Shown: piece by piece, positions 24,717 through 32,319 of the stretch
How positions within the stretch are numbered: the first letter of the stretch is position 1
How the letters are laid out: every line of letters begins with the position of its first letter
Assembly: GCF_037572775.1 (NCBI RefSeq)
Contig: NZ_JBBHKA010000001.1
Span: forward strand, 1,922,001-1,986,000
From: Ramlibacter sp. PS4R-6
GTDB lineage: Bacteria; Pseudomonadota; Gammaproteobacteria; Burkholderiales; Burkholderiaceae_C
Length of the DNA: 64,000 nucleotides
Direction: 5' to 3'
Position numbers and translations under genes: made by a program
The notes under the pieces: model-generated
Seen by the model: only the letters and a program-made list of their open reading frames with translations
Database searches by the model: none
Told to the model about the DNA's origin: nothing

Positions 24717-25886
24717 TCAGCGCGGCCGAGCCAGCAGCGGCCGCAGCGCGAAGAGTCCCAGGACGGGCCCCACGGCCAGCCACGGCAGCACACCCGCCAG
24801 CGGATACGCCTGCGACAGGCGCACGAACGCCTCGATGCTCACCACCGAGATCGCGAAGCCGATGCAGTTGGTCAGCGTCAGCACGCTGCCCACCACCTCG
24901 GGCGGCGCGTTGCGTGCGGTAAGTGCCGAAAACTGCGGGGAGTCGCCGACGACGGTCAGGCCCCACACGAGCAGCCACGCGACGAACAGCGGCGCCGGCG
25001 CCTCGAGCAGCCACGGGGCCGCGAGGCAGCAAACGCCGCTGGTTGCGAGCTGCCAGGCCGCGATGCGCGCGCTGCCGAAGCGGCGCGACATCCCTCCGCC
25101 CACCGCGCAGCCGAGGAAGCCCGCGGCGATCGCCCAGAAGGCGAGGGCGCTGATGTCGGTGCCCGTGAAGCGCGTCGCCGCGATGAGCGGCACCAGCGCG
25201 TACAGCGCATACAGCTCCCACATGTGGCCGAAATAGCCGAAGACGGACGCGCGCAGGTTGGGCTGCGTCACGATCGTCCGCAAGGCCCGCACGTCGATGG
25301 GCACGCCCGGCCCACGTTCGCGCTCGGGCACGAAGAGCGCCGTTGCGATGCCGCCGATGGCTGCGAGGATGGAGACGGCCACCAGCACGGCCTGCCACGA
25401 GGGCAGCACGCTGCCGCTGCCCGCCAGGGCGCGTAACCCATGCGGCAGCGCCGTTCCCAGGACCAATGCGCCGACCAACACGCCCAAGGCGGCGCCCAGG
25501 CCTTCGCGGTACCAGCTGGCGGCGATCTTCATGCCCACGGGGTAGATGCCCGCCAGCAGGAAGCCGACCACGAAGCGCAGCACGACCAGCACGGTGAACT
25601 GGCCGTCCAGCAGAGCGATCGCCGCGTTGCACGCCGCTGCCAGCAGGCTGCACACCATGAACACGCGCGTGGGCCGCAAGCGGTCGGCCAGCATCAGCAT
25701 CGCGAACGTGAGCGTGCCCAGCACGAAGCCGAGCTGCACCGCCGATGTGACCGTGGCAACCGCCGTCGCGGGCAGCGCCCACCGCGCCTGGATGTCCGGC
25801 AGCACCGCGTTGCCGGCGAACCAGAGCGACGTGCCCGCGAACTGCGAGGCCACGATGACGGGCAGGACGCGGCGCGGCGTGTTCAT
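24717..25886 (-). CDS. MFS transporter (CynX/NimT-like)
   Basis: A 389-residue membrane transporter with about 12 hydrophobic segments, beginning RRVLPVIVASQFAGTSLWFAG. The motif-A region is less conserved than in drug exporters. Its ATG overlaps the stop of the LysR regulator as ATGA, so both come from one message. It stops 1 base from the converging GntR gene. It could import the substrate of, or export a product from, the divergent dioxygenase operon. Substrate unknown. Confidence 0.85.
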   Translation of the reverse strand: MNTPRRVLPVIVASQFAGTSLWFAGNAVLPDIQARWALPATAVATVTSAVQLGFVLGTLTFAMLMLADRLRPTRVFMVCSLLAAACNAAIALLDGQFTVLVVLRFVVGFLLAGIYPVGMKIAASWYREGLGAALGVLVGALVLGTALPHGLRALAGSGSVLPSWQAVLVAVSILAAIGGIATALFVPERERGPGVPIDVRALRTIVTQPNLRASVFGYFGHMWELYALYALVPLIAATRFTGTDISALAFWAIAAGFLGCAVGGGMSRRFGSARIAAWQLATSGVCCLAAPWLLEAPAPLFVAWLLVWGLTVVGDSPQFSALTARNAPPEVVGSVLTLTNCIGFAISVVSIEAFVRLSQAYPLAGVLPWLAVGPVLGLFALRPLLARPR

Positions 25887-26779
25887 GCCGCGCGCAGGCT
25901 CCGGCCCAGCGCCATCTTGCGCATCGCCGCGGCGAACGAGCGCACGGCCGGCGTCTGCGCGGCATCGCGCTTCCACAGGATGCCCGGCGTGCGCATCGGT
26001 GTCGGGCTTTCCAGGGGGATGGTCTTCACGTCCTCGGCGCCGGTGACCGCGAGGCTCGAGATGATCGTCGCCAGCTGCGTGCGCGCCACCAGGCCGATCA
26101 TCGGCGCGATGGTGTTCATCTCGGCGACGACGACAGGCTCCGCGCCGCAGCTCTTGAAGCACTCGTCGAGCAGGTCGCGCGTGGCGAAGGAGTGCGGCAG
26201 CATCACCATGGCCTGCCGGTGCAGTTCCACCATGCGCACGCGCTTGCGTTGCGCGAGCGGATGGCGCGGCGACACCACCAGCACCATCTCCTCGGTGTAG
26301 AGCGGCTCGAACCACAGGTGCGTGGGGTCGGCGGGTTCGTAGGCCACGCCCACGTCCAGCGTCCCGTCGATCAGGCGCTGGCCGATCGCGTCGGCGCTGA
26401 GCTCTTCCACCGTCACCTTCACCGTCGGGTTGCGCTCGAGGAAGTTCGCCAGGCACTCGGGCACGAAACCCACGTTGAAGCTGCCGGTGGCGCCGATGCG
26501 CACCTCCCCCGTCAGCTCGTCGCCCGCGCGCTTCAGGTGCGACAGGCCGTGGTCGACTTCCAGCAGGGCTTTCGACGCGTAGCCCAGGAAGGTTTCGCCG
26601 GCTTCGGTGAGCACCACGCGCTTGCCGATGCGTTCGAACAGCGTGTGGCCCAGCTCATCTTCCAGCTGCTTGATCTGGTGCGACAGCGTGGACTGCGTGA
26701 CGTGCACGCGCTCGGCCGCGCGGGTGAACGACAGGCACTCGGCCAGGCTCACGAAATAGCGCAGGTGCCGCAGCTCCAT
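25883..26779 (-). CDS. LysR-family transcriptional regulator
   Basis: A 298-residue LysR regulator. The N-terminal helix-turn-helix is clear: LRYFVSLAECLSFTRAAERV then TQSTLSHQIKQLEDELG. The effector domain starts around residue 90 (GEVRIGATGSF). It is divergent from the dioxygenase operon with 113 bases between the starts, an arrangement usual for LysR regulators that activate the adjoining operon in response to an aromatic effector. Coupled to the MFS gene. Palindromes at 26801-26827 are the likely binding sites. Confidence 0.92.
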   Translation of the reverse strand: MELRHLRYFVSLAECLSFTRAAERVHVTQSTLSHQIKQLEDELGHTLFERIGKRVVLTEAGETFLGYASKALLEVDHGLSHLKRAGDELTGEVRIGATGSFNVGFVPECLANFLERNPTVKVTVEELSADAIGQRLIDGTLDVGVAYEPADPTHLWFEPLYTEEMVLVVSPRHPLAQRKRVRMVELHRQAMVMLPHSFATRDLLDECFKSCGAEPVVVAEMNTIAPMIGLVARTQLATIISSLAVTGAEDVKTIPLESPTPMRTPGILWKRDAAQTPAVRSFAAAMRKMALGRSLRAA

Positions 26780-26800
26780 CTAGGGTTTCTACCGGTGAAT

Positions 26801-26827
26801 GATCGATGGCATCGATCCGATGCATCG
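26801..26827. promoter_or_regulatory. Two abutting palindromes, probable LysR binding region
   Basis: GATCGATG-G-CATCGATC (26801-26817, perfect arms) is followed directly by the 10-base palindrome CGATGCATCG (26818-26827). A further TCAATCGATACA lies downstream near 26861. The repeated ATCGAT core in the gap between divergent LysR and dioxygenase genes is what a LysR recognition and activation site would look like. Confidence 0.55.
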
Positions 26828-26892
26828 AAATTCTTCACTATCCCGGTGCAATGTCAATCGATACAGTCCCGCGAACTTGCTGGAGACAAGCC

Positions 26893-27789
26893 ATGGCGCA
26901 ACTGGAATACGACACGAAAAGCATCACCGACGCCGTGATCGGGCGACTGGCGGAGTGCGACGACCCGCGCTTCAAGCAGGTGATGACGTCCCTGATCCGC
27001 CACCTGCACGACTTCGCGCGCGACGTGGACCTGAAGGGCGACGAATGGTTCAAGGCCATCGACTTCCTTACCGCCTGCGGCAAGACATGCGACGACAAGC
27101 GCCAGGAGTTCATCCTGCTGTCGGACACGCTCGGGGTGTCGATGCTGGTGGTGGCGCTCGAACATGCGCGAGCGCTCAAGGGCCGCAGCGGCGCGACACC
27201 GCCGACCGATGCGACGGTGCAAGGGCCGTTCTTCTGGGAAGGCGCGCCCGAAGTGCCTCTGGGCGGCGACATCGCCGAAGGCGTGTCGGGTGAACCGGCG
27301 CTGTACAGCGGCCGCGTCACCGACCTCGAAGGCAAGCCGCTCAAGGGCGCGCTGCTCGACGTGTGGTCCGGCGACGGCGACGGCGTGTACGACATGCAGC
27401 GCGATGGCTCCGAGATGCGGGCGCGTGCGCGCATCCGCACCGACGCGGAAGGGCGCTACTGGTTCTGGTCGATCCGGCCGACGTACTACCCCGTTCCGGA
27501 CGACGGCCCCGTGGGCGTGATGCTGCGCAAGATGGGCCGCCACCCGAACCGCCCCGGCCACATCCACATGAAGGTGTCGGCACCGGGGCACAAGGAAGTG
27601 ACGACGCACCTGTTCGTCAAGGGCAGCCCCTACCTCGATTCCGACGCCGTGTTCGGCGTGCGCGAAAGCCTGATCGTCGAGTACGAGAAGCACGAGCCCG
27701 GCACGGCGATGGACGGGCGCAAGATGAACAAGCCGTACCACGTGGCGCACTACGACTTCCGCCTGATCCCCACCGGTGCAGCGGCATGA
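26893..27789 (+). CDS. Intradiol ring-cleavage dioxygenase (hydroxyquinol/catechol 1,2-dioxygenase type)
   Basis: A 298-residue non-haem Fe(III) dioxygenase that opens a catechol-type ring between the hydroxyls. The N-terminal helical dimerisation domain covers residues 1-100. The iron ligands are visible: Tyr166 (DGVYD), a Tyr in RPTYYP (198/199), His223 and His225 (RPGHIHM). Domain layout and length fit hydroxyquinol 1,2-dioxygenases, whose product is maleylacetate, but catechol or another diol cannot be excluded. ATG 26893 has a GGAGA site. The stop overlaps the next gene as ATGA. No maleylacetate reductase or cycloisomerase follows, which is unusual. Confidence 0.9.
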   Translation: MAQLEYDTKSITDAVIGRLAECDDPRFKQVMTSLIRHLHDFARDVDLKGDEWFKAIDFLTACGKTCDDKRQEFILLSDTLGVSMLVVALEHARALKGRSGATPPTDATVQGPFFWEGAPEVPLGGDIAEGVSGEPALYSGRVTDLEGKPLKGALLDVWSGDGDGVYDMQRDGSEMRARARIRTDAEGRYWFWSIRPTYYPVPDDGPVGVMLRKMGRHPNRPGHIHMKVSAPGHKEVTTHLFVKGSPYLDSDAVFGVRESLIVEYEKHEPGTAMDGRKMNKPYHVAHYDFRLIPTGAAA

Positions 27790-28592
27790 GCGACGCATCG
27801 ATCAACAAGATCGGCAAGTCCACGGTGCCGCGCACGGCGATCAGCACGTCCGACGAGCACAGCATCACCATCCGCGGCGAGGACCTGTGCCGCGACCTGA
27901 TCGGCCGCATCTCCTTCACCGACTACTTCAGCTTCCTCGTGACGGGGCAGAAGCCCTCGCGGGGCGATGCGATGGTGCTGGACGCGTGCCTGGTGGCCAT
28001 CGCCGACCACGGCATGGTGCCCAGCGTGCAGGCGGCGCGCATGACGTATGCGGCGGCGCCCGATGCGCTGCAGGGCGCGGTGGCCGCCGGCATCCTCGGT
28101 TGCGGCAGCGTGATCCTGGGTGCGAGCGAAACGGCGGGCAAGCTCTTCGCCGAAGTCGATGCCGAAGCGAAGGGCGGCGACCTGCAAGCCGCCGCGCAGA
28201 AGGTCGTGCGCCGGATGCGCGAAGCCAAGCAGCCGATCCCCGGCTACGGCCACTCGCTGCACAAGGAGCGCGACCCGCGCGTGAACCGCCTGTTCGAAGT
28301 CGCCCGCGAAGCCGGCACCAGCCTGCGCTTCATCGAGATCGCCGAAGCGGTGGAGAGCGCCATCCCCGCCATCGTCGGCAAGGAACTCAAATTGAACGTG
28401 TCGGCCGCGATCCCCGCGGTGCTGCTCGGCACGAACTTCCCCTTGCGCGGCCTGCGCGGCGTGCCCATCCTCGCGCGGACAGCCGGCGTGATCGCGCACC
28501 TCGTCGAGGAAGCGGAAAGCCCCAGCGGCTTCGCGCTGGCCTACCAGGCCACGCGCGAACTGGTCTACGAAGGACCGGAGGCCAGGAAGTGA
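27786..28592 (+). CDS. Citryl-CoA-lyase/citrate-synthase-like protein
   Basis: A 268-residue short citrate-synthase-fold protein like the citryl-CoA lyase part of ATP-citrate lyase. His75 (ADHGMVPS) and His156 (PGYGHSLHK) match the two catalytic histidines. Where the catalytic Asp should be (NVDG in citryl-CoA lyases), the sequence is NVSAAIPA, so Ser206 replaces it. Family members cleave or form a beta-hydroxyacyl-CoA. Position between the dioxygenase and a CoA-transferase suggests cleavage of a CoA-activated ring-fission product (inference). Coupled on both sides by 4-base overlaps. Confidence 0.82.
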   Translation: MSDASINKIGKSTVPRTAISTSDEHSITIRGEDLCRDLIGRISFTDYFSFLVTGQKPSRGDAMVLDACLVAIADHGMVPSVQAARMTYAAAPDALQGAVAAGILGCGSVILGASETAGKLFAEVDAEAKGGDLQAAAQKVVRRMREAKQPIPGYGHSLHKERDPRVNRLFEVAREAGTSLRFIEIAEAVESAIPAIVGKELKLNVSAAIPAVLLGTNFPLRGLRGVPILARTAGVIAHLVEEAESPSGFALAYQATRELVYEGPEARK

Positions 28593-29713
28593 CTGCGGCC
28601 GTCCTGCAAGGCGTGCGCGTGCTGGAGCAAGGCACGTTCATCACGGGCCCCGCCTGCGGCATGTTGCTGGCCGACCTGGGCGCCGACGTGATCAAGGTGG
28701 AACAGCCCGGCACGGGCGACCCCTTCCGCGCGTTCAAGGGGGGCCTGTACAGCCCGCACTTCCAGACCTACAACCGCAACAAGCGCAGCATCACGGTCAA
28801 CACCAAGCAGGCCGCGGACCGCGAGAAGTTCTACGAGCTGGTCAAGACGGCCGACGTGTACATCCAGAACTTCCGGCCCGGCGTGGCCGAAGACCTGGGC
28901 GTGGGCGAGAAGCAGTTGCGCGACCTGAACCCGCGCCTGATCTACTGCTCGATCAGCGGCTTCGGCCCCACGGGGCCGGCTGCCTCGCGCCCGAGTTACG
29001 ACACGGTGGCGCAGGCGGCCAGCGGCTACCTGAAGCTCCTGGTCAATCCCGCGAACCCGCGCGTCGTCGGCCCCGCCATCGCCGACGCGGTGACGGGCTT
29101 CTACGCGGCCTACGGCGTGCTGGGCGCGCTGTACGAACGCTCGCGCACGGGCGTCGGCCGCAAGGTCGAGGTCTCGATGCTCGAGGCGATGTCGCACTGG
29201 AACCTGGACGCCTTCACCCACTACTACTCGGCCAACGAGGTGATGGGCCCGTTCAGCCGCCCGCGCGTGTCGCAGTCCTACGTGCTGGAGTGCAAGGACG
29301 GCAAGTGGGTGGCGTTGCACATGTCCTCGCCCGAGAAGTTCTGGCAGGGCCTGGCCAGCGCCATCGAGAAGCCCGACATGTTCCAGGACCCGCGCTTCGC
29401 CACGCGCGAGGCCCGCATCGACAACCAGGAGGCGATCATCGACCTGCTCTCGGGCATCTTCAAGACGCGCACGCGCGAGCAGTGGTGCAACCGCCTGCTG
29501 GCCGAAGACGTGCCGCATGCGCCGATGTACGGCACGGACGAAGCATTGCAGGACCCGCAGGCGCAGCACCTGCAGCTGCTGGTGCAGGCCACGCACCCGA
29601 CGATGGGCGAGTTCCGCACGGTGCGCCCGCCCGTCAGCTTCGACGGCGAGCGGGCCTTGAAGGTGCGCCCGCCGCCGACGCTGGGCGAGCACAACGCGGA
29701 GATCCTGCCGTGA
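28589..29713 (+). CDS. CaiB/BaiF family III CoA-transferase
   Basis: A 374-residue CoA-transferase (LQGVRVLEQGTFITGPACG, LGADVIKVEQPG). The catalytic Asp is in IADAVTG, aligned with that of formyl-CoA transferase. GTG 28589 overlaps the upstream stop as GTGA, and its own stop overlaps the reductase start the same way. In context it would activate the ring-cleavage product as a CoA thioester. Donor and acceptor are not determinable. Confidence 0.9.
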   Translation: MTAAVLQGVRVLEQGTFITGPACGMLLADLGADVIKVEQPGTGDPFRAFKGGLYSPHFQTYNRNKRSITVNTKQAADREKFYELVKTADVYIQNFRPGVAEDLGVGEKQLRDLNPRLIYCSISGFGPTGPAASRPSYDTVAQAASGYLKLLVNPANPRVVGPAIADAVTGFYAAYGVLGALYERSRTGVGRKVEVSMLEAMSHWNLDAFTHYYSANEVMGPFSRPRVSQSYVLECKDGKWVALHMSSPEKFWQGLASAIEKPDMFQDPRFATREARIDNQEAIIDLLSGIFKTRTREQWCNRLLAEDVPHAPMYGTDEALQDPQAQHLQLLVQATHPTMGEFRTVRPPVSFDGERALKVRPPPTLGEHNAEILP

Positions 29714-30252
29714 AGGTCGGCGTCATCGTCGGCAGCCTGCGCCGCGAAGGCAACAGCCGCAAGCTCGCGCAGCGCCTGCAGGAGATCGCGCCGGCCTCGT
29801 TCGAGTGGAACGAGCTCGCCATCGGCGACCTGCCGCTCTACAACATGGACCGCGAAGGCGAAGCACCGGCCGAGTGGGCGCGCTTCCGCGAGGGCGTGCG
29901 TTCCAGCGACGGCTTGATCTTCATCACGCCCGAGTACAACCGCTCGATCCCCGGCGCGGTGAAGAACGCCATCGACGTCGCCTCCAAGCCGAACGGCCAG
30001 AACCTGTGGCCCGGCAAGAAAGCCTTCGTCGTCGCGCAGAGCAACGGGCCGCTGGGCGGCCTGGCCGGCTCGTTCGCGCTGAAGCAGACGCTGGCCGGCG
30101 CGGGCGCGCTGGTCCTGCCGCATCCCGAGGTTTACCTGAGCCGCATCTCCACGCTCTTTGGCGAGGACGGCCGGCTCGTTCCGGACACGCAGGAATTCCT
30201 GCGCGGTGTGCTCGCGACATTCGACAAGTTCATTCGAGGAGACAAGCCATGA
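29710..30252 (+). CDS. NADPH-dependent FMN reductase
   Basis: A 180-residue flavodoxin-fold reductase. The FMN-binding motif GSLRREGNSRKLA is at residues 8-20, and PEYNRSIPGAVKNAID forms the second flavin contact. Relatives include ChrR/ArsH-type quinone or azo reductases and flavin reductases serving two-component monooxygenases. Here it may reduce a quinone form of the aromatic substrate or supply reduced flavin; no monooxygenase is in the operon. Coupled by GTGA and ATGA overlaps. Confidence 0.9.
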   Translation: MKVGVIVGSLRREGNSRKLAQRLQEIAPASFEWNELAIGDLPLYNMDREGEAPAEWARFREGVRSSDGLIFITPEYNRSIPGAVKNAIDVASKPNGQNLWPGKKAFVVAQSNGPLGGLAGSFALKQTLAGAGALVLPHPEVYLSRISTLFGEDGRLVPDTQEFLRGVLATFDKFIRGDKP

Positions 30253-31451
30253 CGAATTCCAAGATCCAGCGCCGCACGCTCCTGGCCGCGGCGGCCGCGA
30301 GTGCCGCGCTCCCCGCGGTGGGCTGGGCGCAGCCGCAACCCGTGCGCATCGGCAGCACGCTCGCGCTGACGGGCCCGCTCTCGGCCACCGCGCAGGTGCA
30401 CAAGCTGGTCGGCGACATCTACGTCGAGGACCTGAACAAGCGCGGCGGCCTGCTCGGGCGCAAGGTGGAATGGATCGTGAAGGACGACCAGTCCAAGCCC
30501 GACCTCGCGCGCACGCTGTACGAACAGCTGATCACCGCCGACAAGGTGGACCTGCTGATGGGACCGTATGCGACGGGCGCGATCCTCTCCGCGATGGGCG
30601 TGGCGCAGCGCTACACCAAGGTGCTGGTGCACCACACGCTGGGCGTGCCGGCCATGGCCAAGTACGAGATGCAGTTCCCGGCGTGGTCGCTGGGCTCCGA
30701 CCCCGGCGTGACCACGACCAACACGGTGTTCGAGGCGCTGGCCAAGGGCCCGAAGCCGCCGAAGACCGTGGCCGTGGTCACGAGCAAGTTCCCGTCCATC
30801 CACTTCATGTCCATGGGCGCGCGCGAGACGATCAAGAAGCGCGGCCTGCAGGAAGTCCTCTTCCTCGAATGGGAGTTCGGCAACCGCGACTTCGGCCCCA
30901 TCGCCAGCCGCGTCAAGGATGCCAACCCCGACTTCGTGTGGGTCGGCGCCATCGGCCTGGACGGCAACCTGCTGCTCGATGCGATGAAGAAGATCGACTA
31001 TGTGCCGCCGCAGCACTTCTACCTGTACCCGGCGCCGGGGCCGCTGGTCACGCTGCCGGAAGCAGCGGGCGCGCTGTCGGTCACGATCTTCGAGGAGCAC
31101 CCGCCCTTCAGCTCGCGCCCCAAGGCCGCGGACTTCATCAAGACCTACCATGAGCGCGCCAAGGCCGCCAACTTCCCCGACACGTCGGTGGAGGTGCAGG
31201 CCGCCGCGTCGTTCACCGCGTGGCAGATCCTCGAAGCGGCCGTCACGGCCACCAAGAGCCTGGACGACAAGGCCATCGCCGACTACCTGAAGAAGAACCG
31301 CGTGGAGACCATCCAGGGGTCGCTGCGCTTCGACGGGCCGTCGAACTACGGCGACGACCTGATGCGCATCAAGCAGGTGCAAGGCGGCCAGTGGAAGGTG
31401 GTGTACCCGCCCGAGTTCGCCGCGCCCGGCGCGAAGATGACGGCCCGCTAA
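30249..31451 (+). CDS. Branched-chain-type ABC transporter substrate-binding protein
   Basis: A 400-residue periplasmic binding protein (Peripla_BP_6). The signal sequence RRTLLAAAAASAALPAVGWAQ is Tat-like. The mature part begins VRIGSTLALTGPLSATAQV. In operons with ring-cleavage genes such proteins usually bind aromatic acids. The cognate permeases and ATPases follow directly. ATG overlaps the reductase stop. Confidence 0.92.
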   Translation: MTNSKIQRRTLLAAAAASAALPAVGWAQPQPVRIGSTLALTGPLSATAQVHKLVGDIYVEDLNKRGGLLGRKVEWIVKDDQSKPDLARTLYEQLITADKVDLLMGPYATGAILSAMGVAQRYTKVLVHHTLGVPAMAKYEMQFPAWSLGSDPGVTTTNTVFEALAKGPKPPKTVAVVTSKFPSIHFMSMGARETIKKRGLQEVLFLEWEFGNRDFGPIASRVKDANPDFVWVGAIGLDGNLLLDAMKKIDYVPPQHFYLYPAPGPLVTLPEAAGALSVTIFEEHPPFSSRPKAADFIKTYHERAKAANFPDTSVEVQAAASFTAWQILEAAVTATKSLDDKAIADYLKKNRVETIQGSLRFDGPSNYGDDLMRIKQVQGGQWKVVYPPEFAAPGAKMTAR

Positions 31452-31458
31452 GCGCGCG

Positions 31459-32319
31459 ATGTCCTTCCCGAGCTGGACGCTGCTCGCGCAGTCCGTGCTG
31501 TCCGGGGTGTTCGCGGGCGCACTCTACGGCTTGCTGGGGCTGGGCCTCGGCCTGAGCTGGGGGCTGCTGCGCACGATCAACCTGGCGCACTTCGCCTTCG
31601 CCTTCCTGGCTGCTTACATCTGCTACCAGCTCGGGGCGTCGGCGAAGTGGGACCCGTTCCTCACGCTGGTCGTCATCGTGCCGCTGATGTTCGCGCTGGG
31701 GGCGGGCCTGCACTGGCTGACCGACCGGTTCCGGCTCACGCCGTTCTCGTCGCTGCTGCTCACCTTCGGCTGCATGGGCATCGCCGAATCGGTGATGCAG
31801 ACGGTGTGGACGGCCGACCCGCGCAAGCTCGAATCGCACTGGGGCGACCTGAAGTTCCGCATCGGCCCGCTGTTCGTGCCGATTCCCGAGCTGCTCACGT
31901 TGATCCTCGCGGTGGGCATCTGCTTCGGCGTGTGGGCGACGCTGCGCTACACGGACCTGGGCAAGGCCCTGCGCGCATCGGCGGAGGACGCGCCGGTGGC
32001 CGCCGCCTTCGGCATCAACCAGCGCCGCAACGGCTTCATCCTGGCCGGCTCGTGCGCCGCGCTGGCGGGCATCGCGGGCGTGTGCATCGCGCTGTCCAGC
32101 AGCATCAGCCCGTCGCAGATGTATGCGTGGATCGGCGTGGTGTTCGCGGCGGTGATGATGGGTGGGCTGGGCAGCGCGCTCGGGCCGCTCATCGCGGGGC
32201 TCGTCATTGGCGTGAGTGAAGCCGTGACGATGGCGGTGACGTCGCCATCGTGGGCGCCGCTGGTGTCTTTCACGCTCCTGATCCTGATCCTGCTGGTGCG
32301 CCCGGGGCGCGTGCGATGA
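31459..32319 (+). CDS. Branched-chain-type ABC transporter permease (LivH-like)
   Basis: A 286-residue inner-membrane permease with about 8 hydrophobic segments, the block LSWGLLRTINLAHFAFAF near the N terminus and MGGLGSALGPLIAGL near the C terminus. Its stop overlaps the next start as ATGA. Confidence 0.92.
   Translation: MSFPSWTLLAQSVLSGVFAGALYGLLGLGLGLSWGLLRTINLAHFAFAFLAAYICYQLGASAKWDPFLTLVVIVPLMFALGAGLHWLTDRFRLTPFSSLLLTFGCMGIAESVMQTVWTADPRKLESHWGDLKFRIGPLFVPIPELLTLILAVGICFGVWATLRYTDLGKALRASAEDAPVAAAFGINQRRNGFILAGSCAALAGIAGVCIALSSSISPSQMYAWIGVVFAAVMMGGLGSALGPLIAGLVIGVSEAVTMAVTSPSWAPLVSFTLLILILLVRPGRVR

Noticed and set aside
24717..26456. A 579-codon frame that extends the MFS gene into the LysR gene
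   Set aside because: The extension overlaps the LysR coding region in another frame; ATG 25886 in an ATGA overlap is the natural start.
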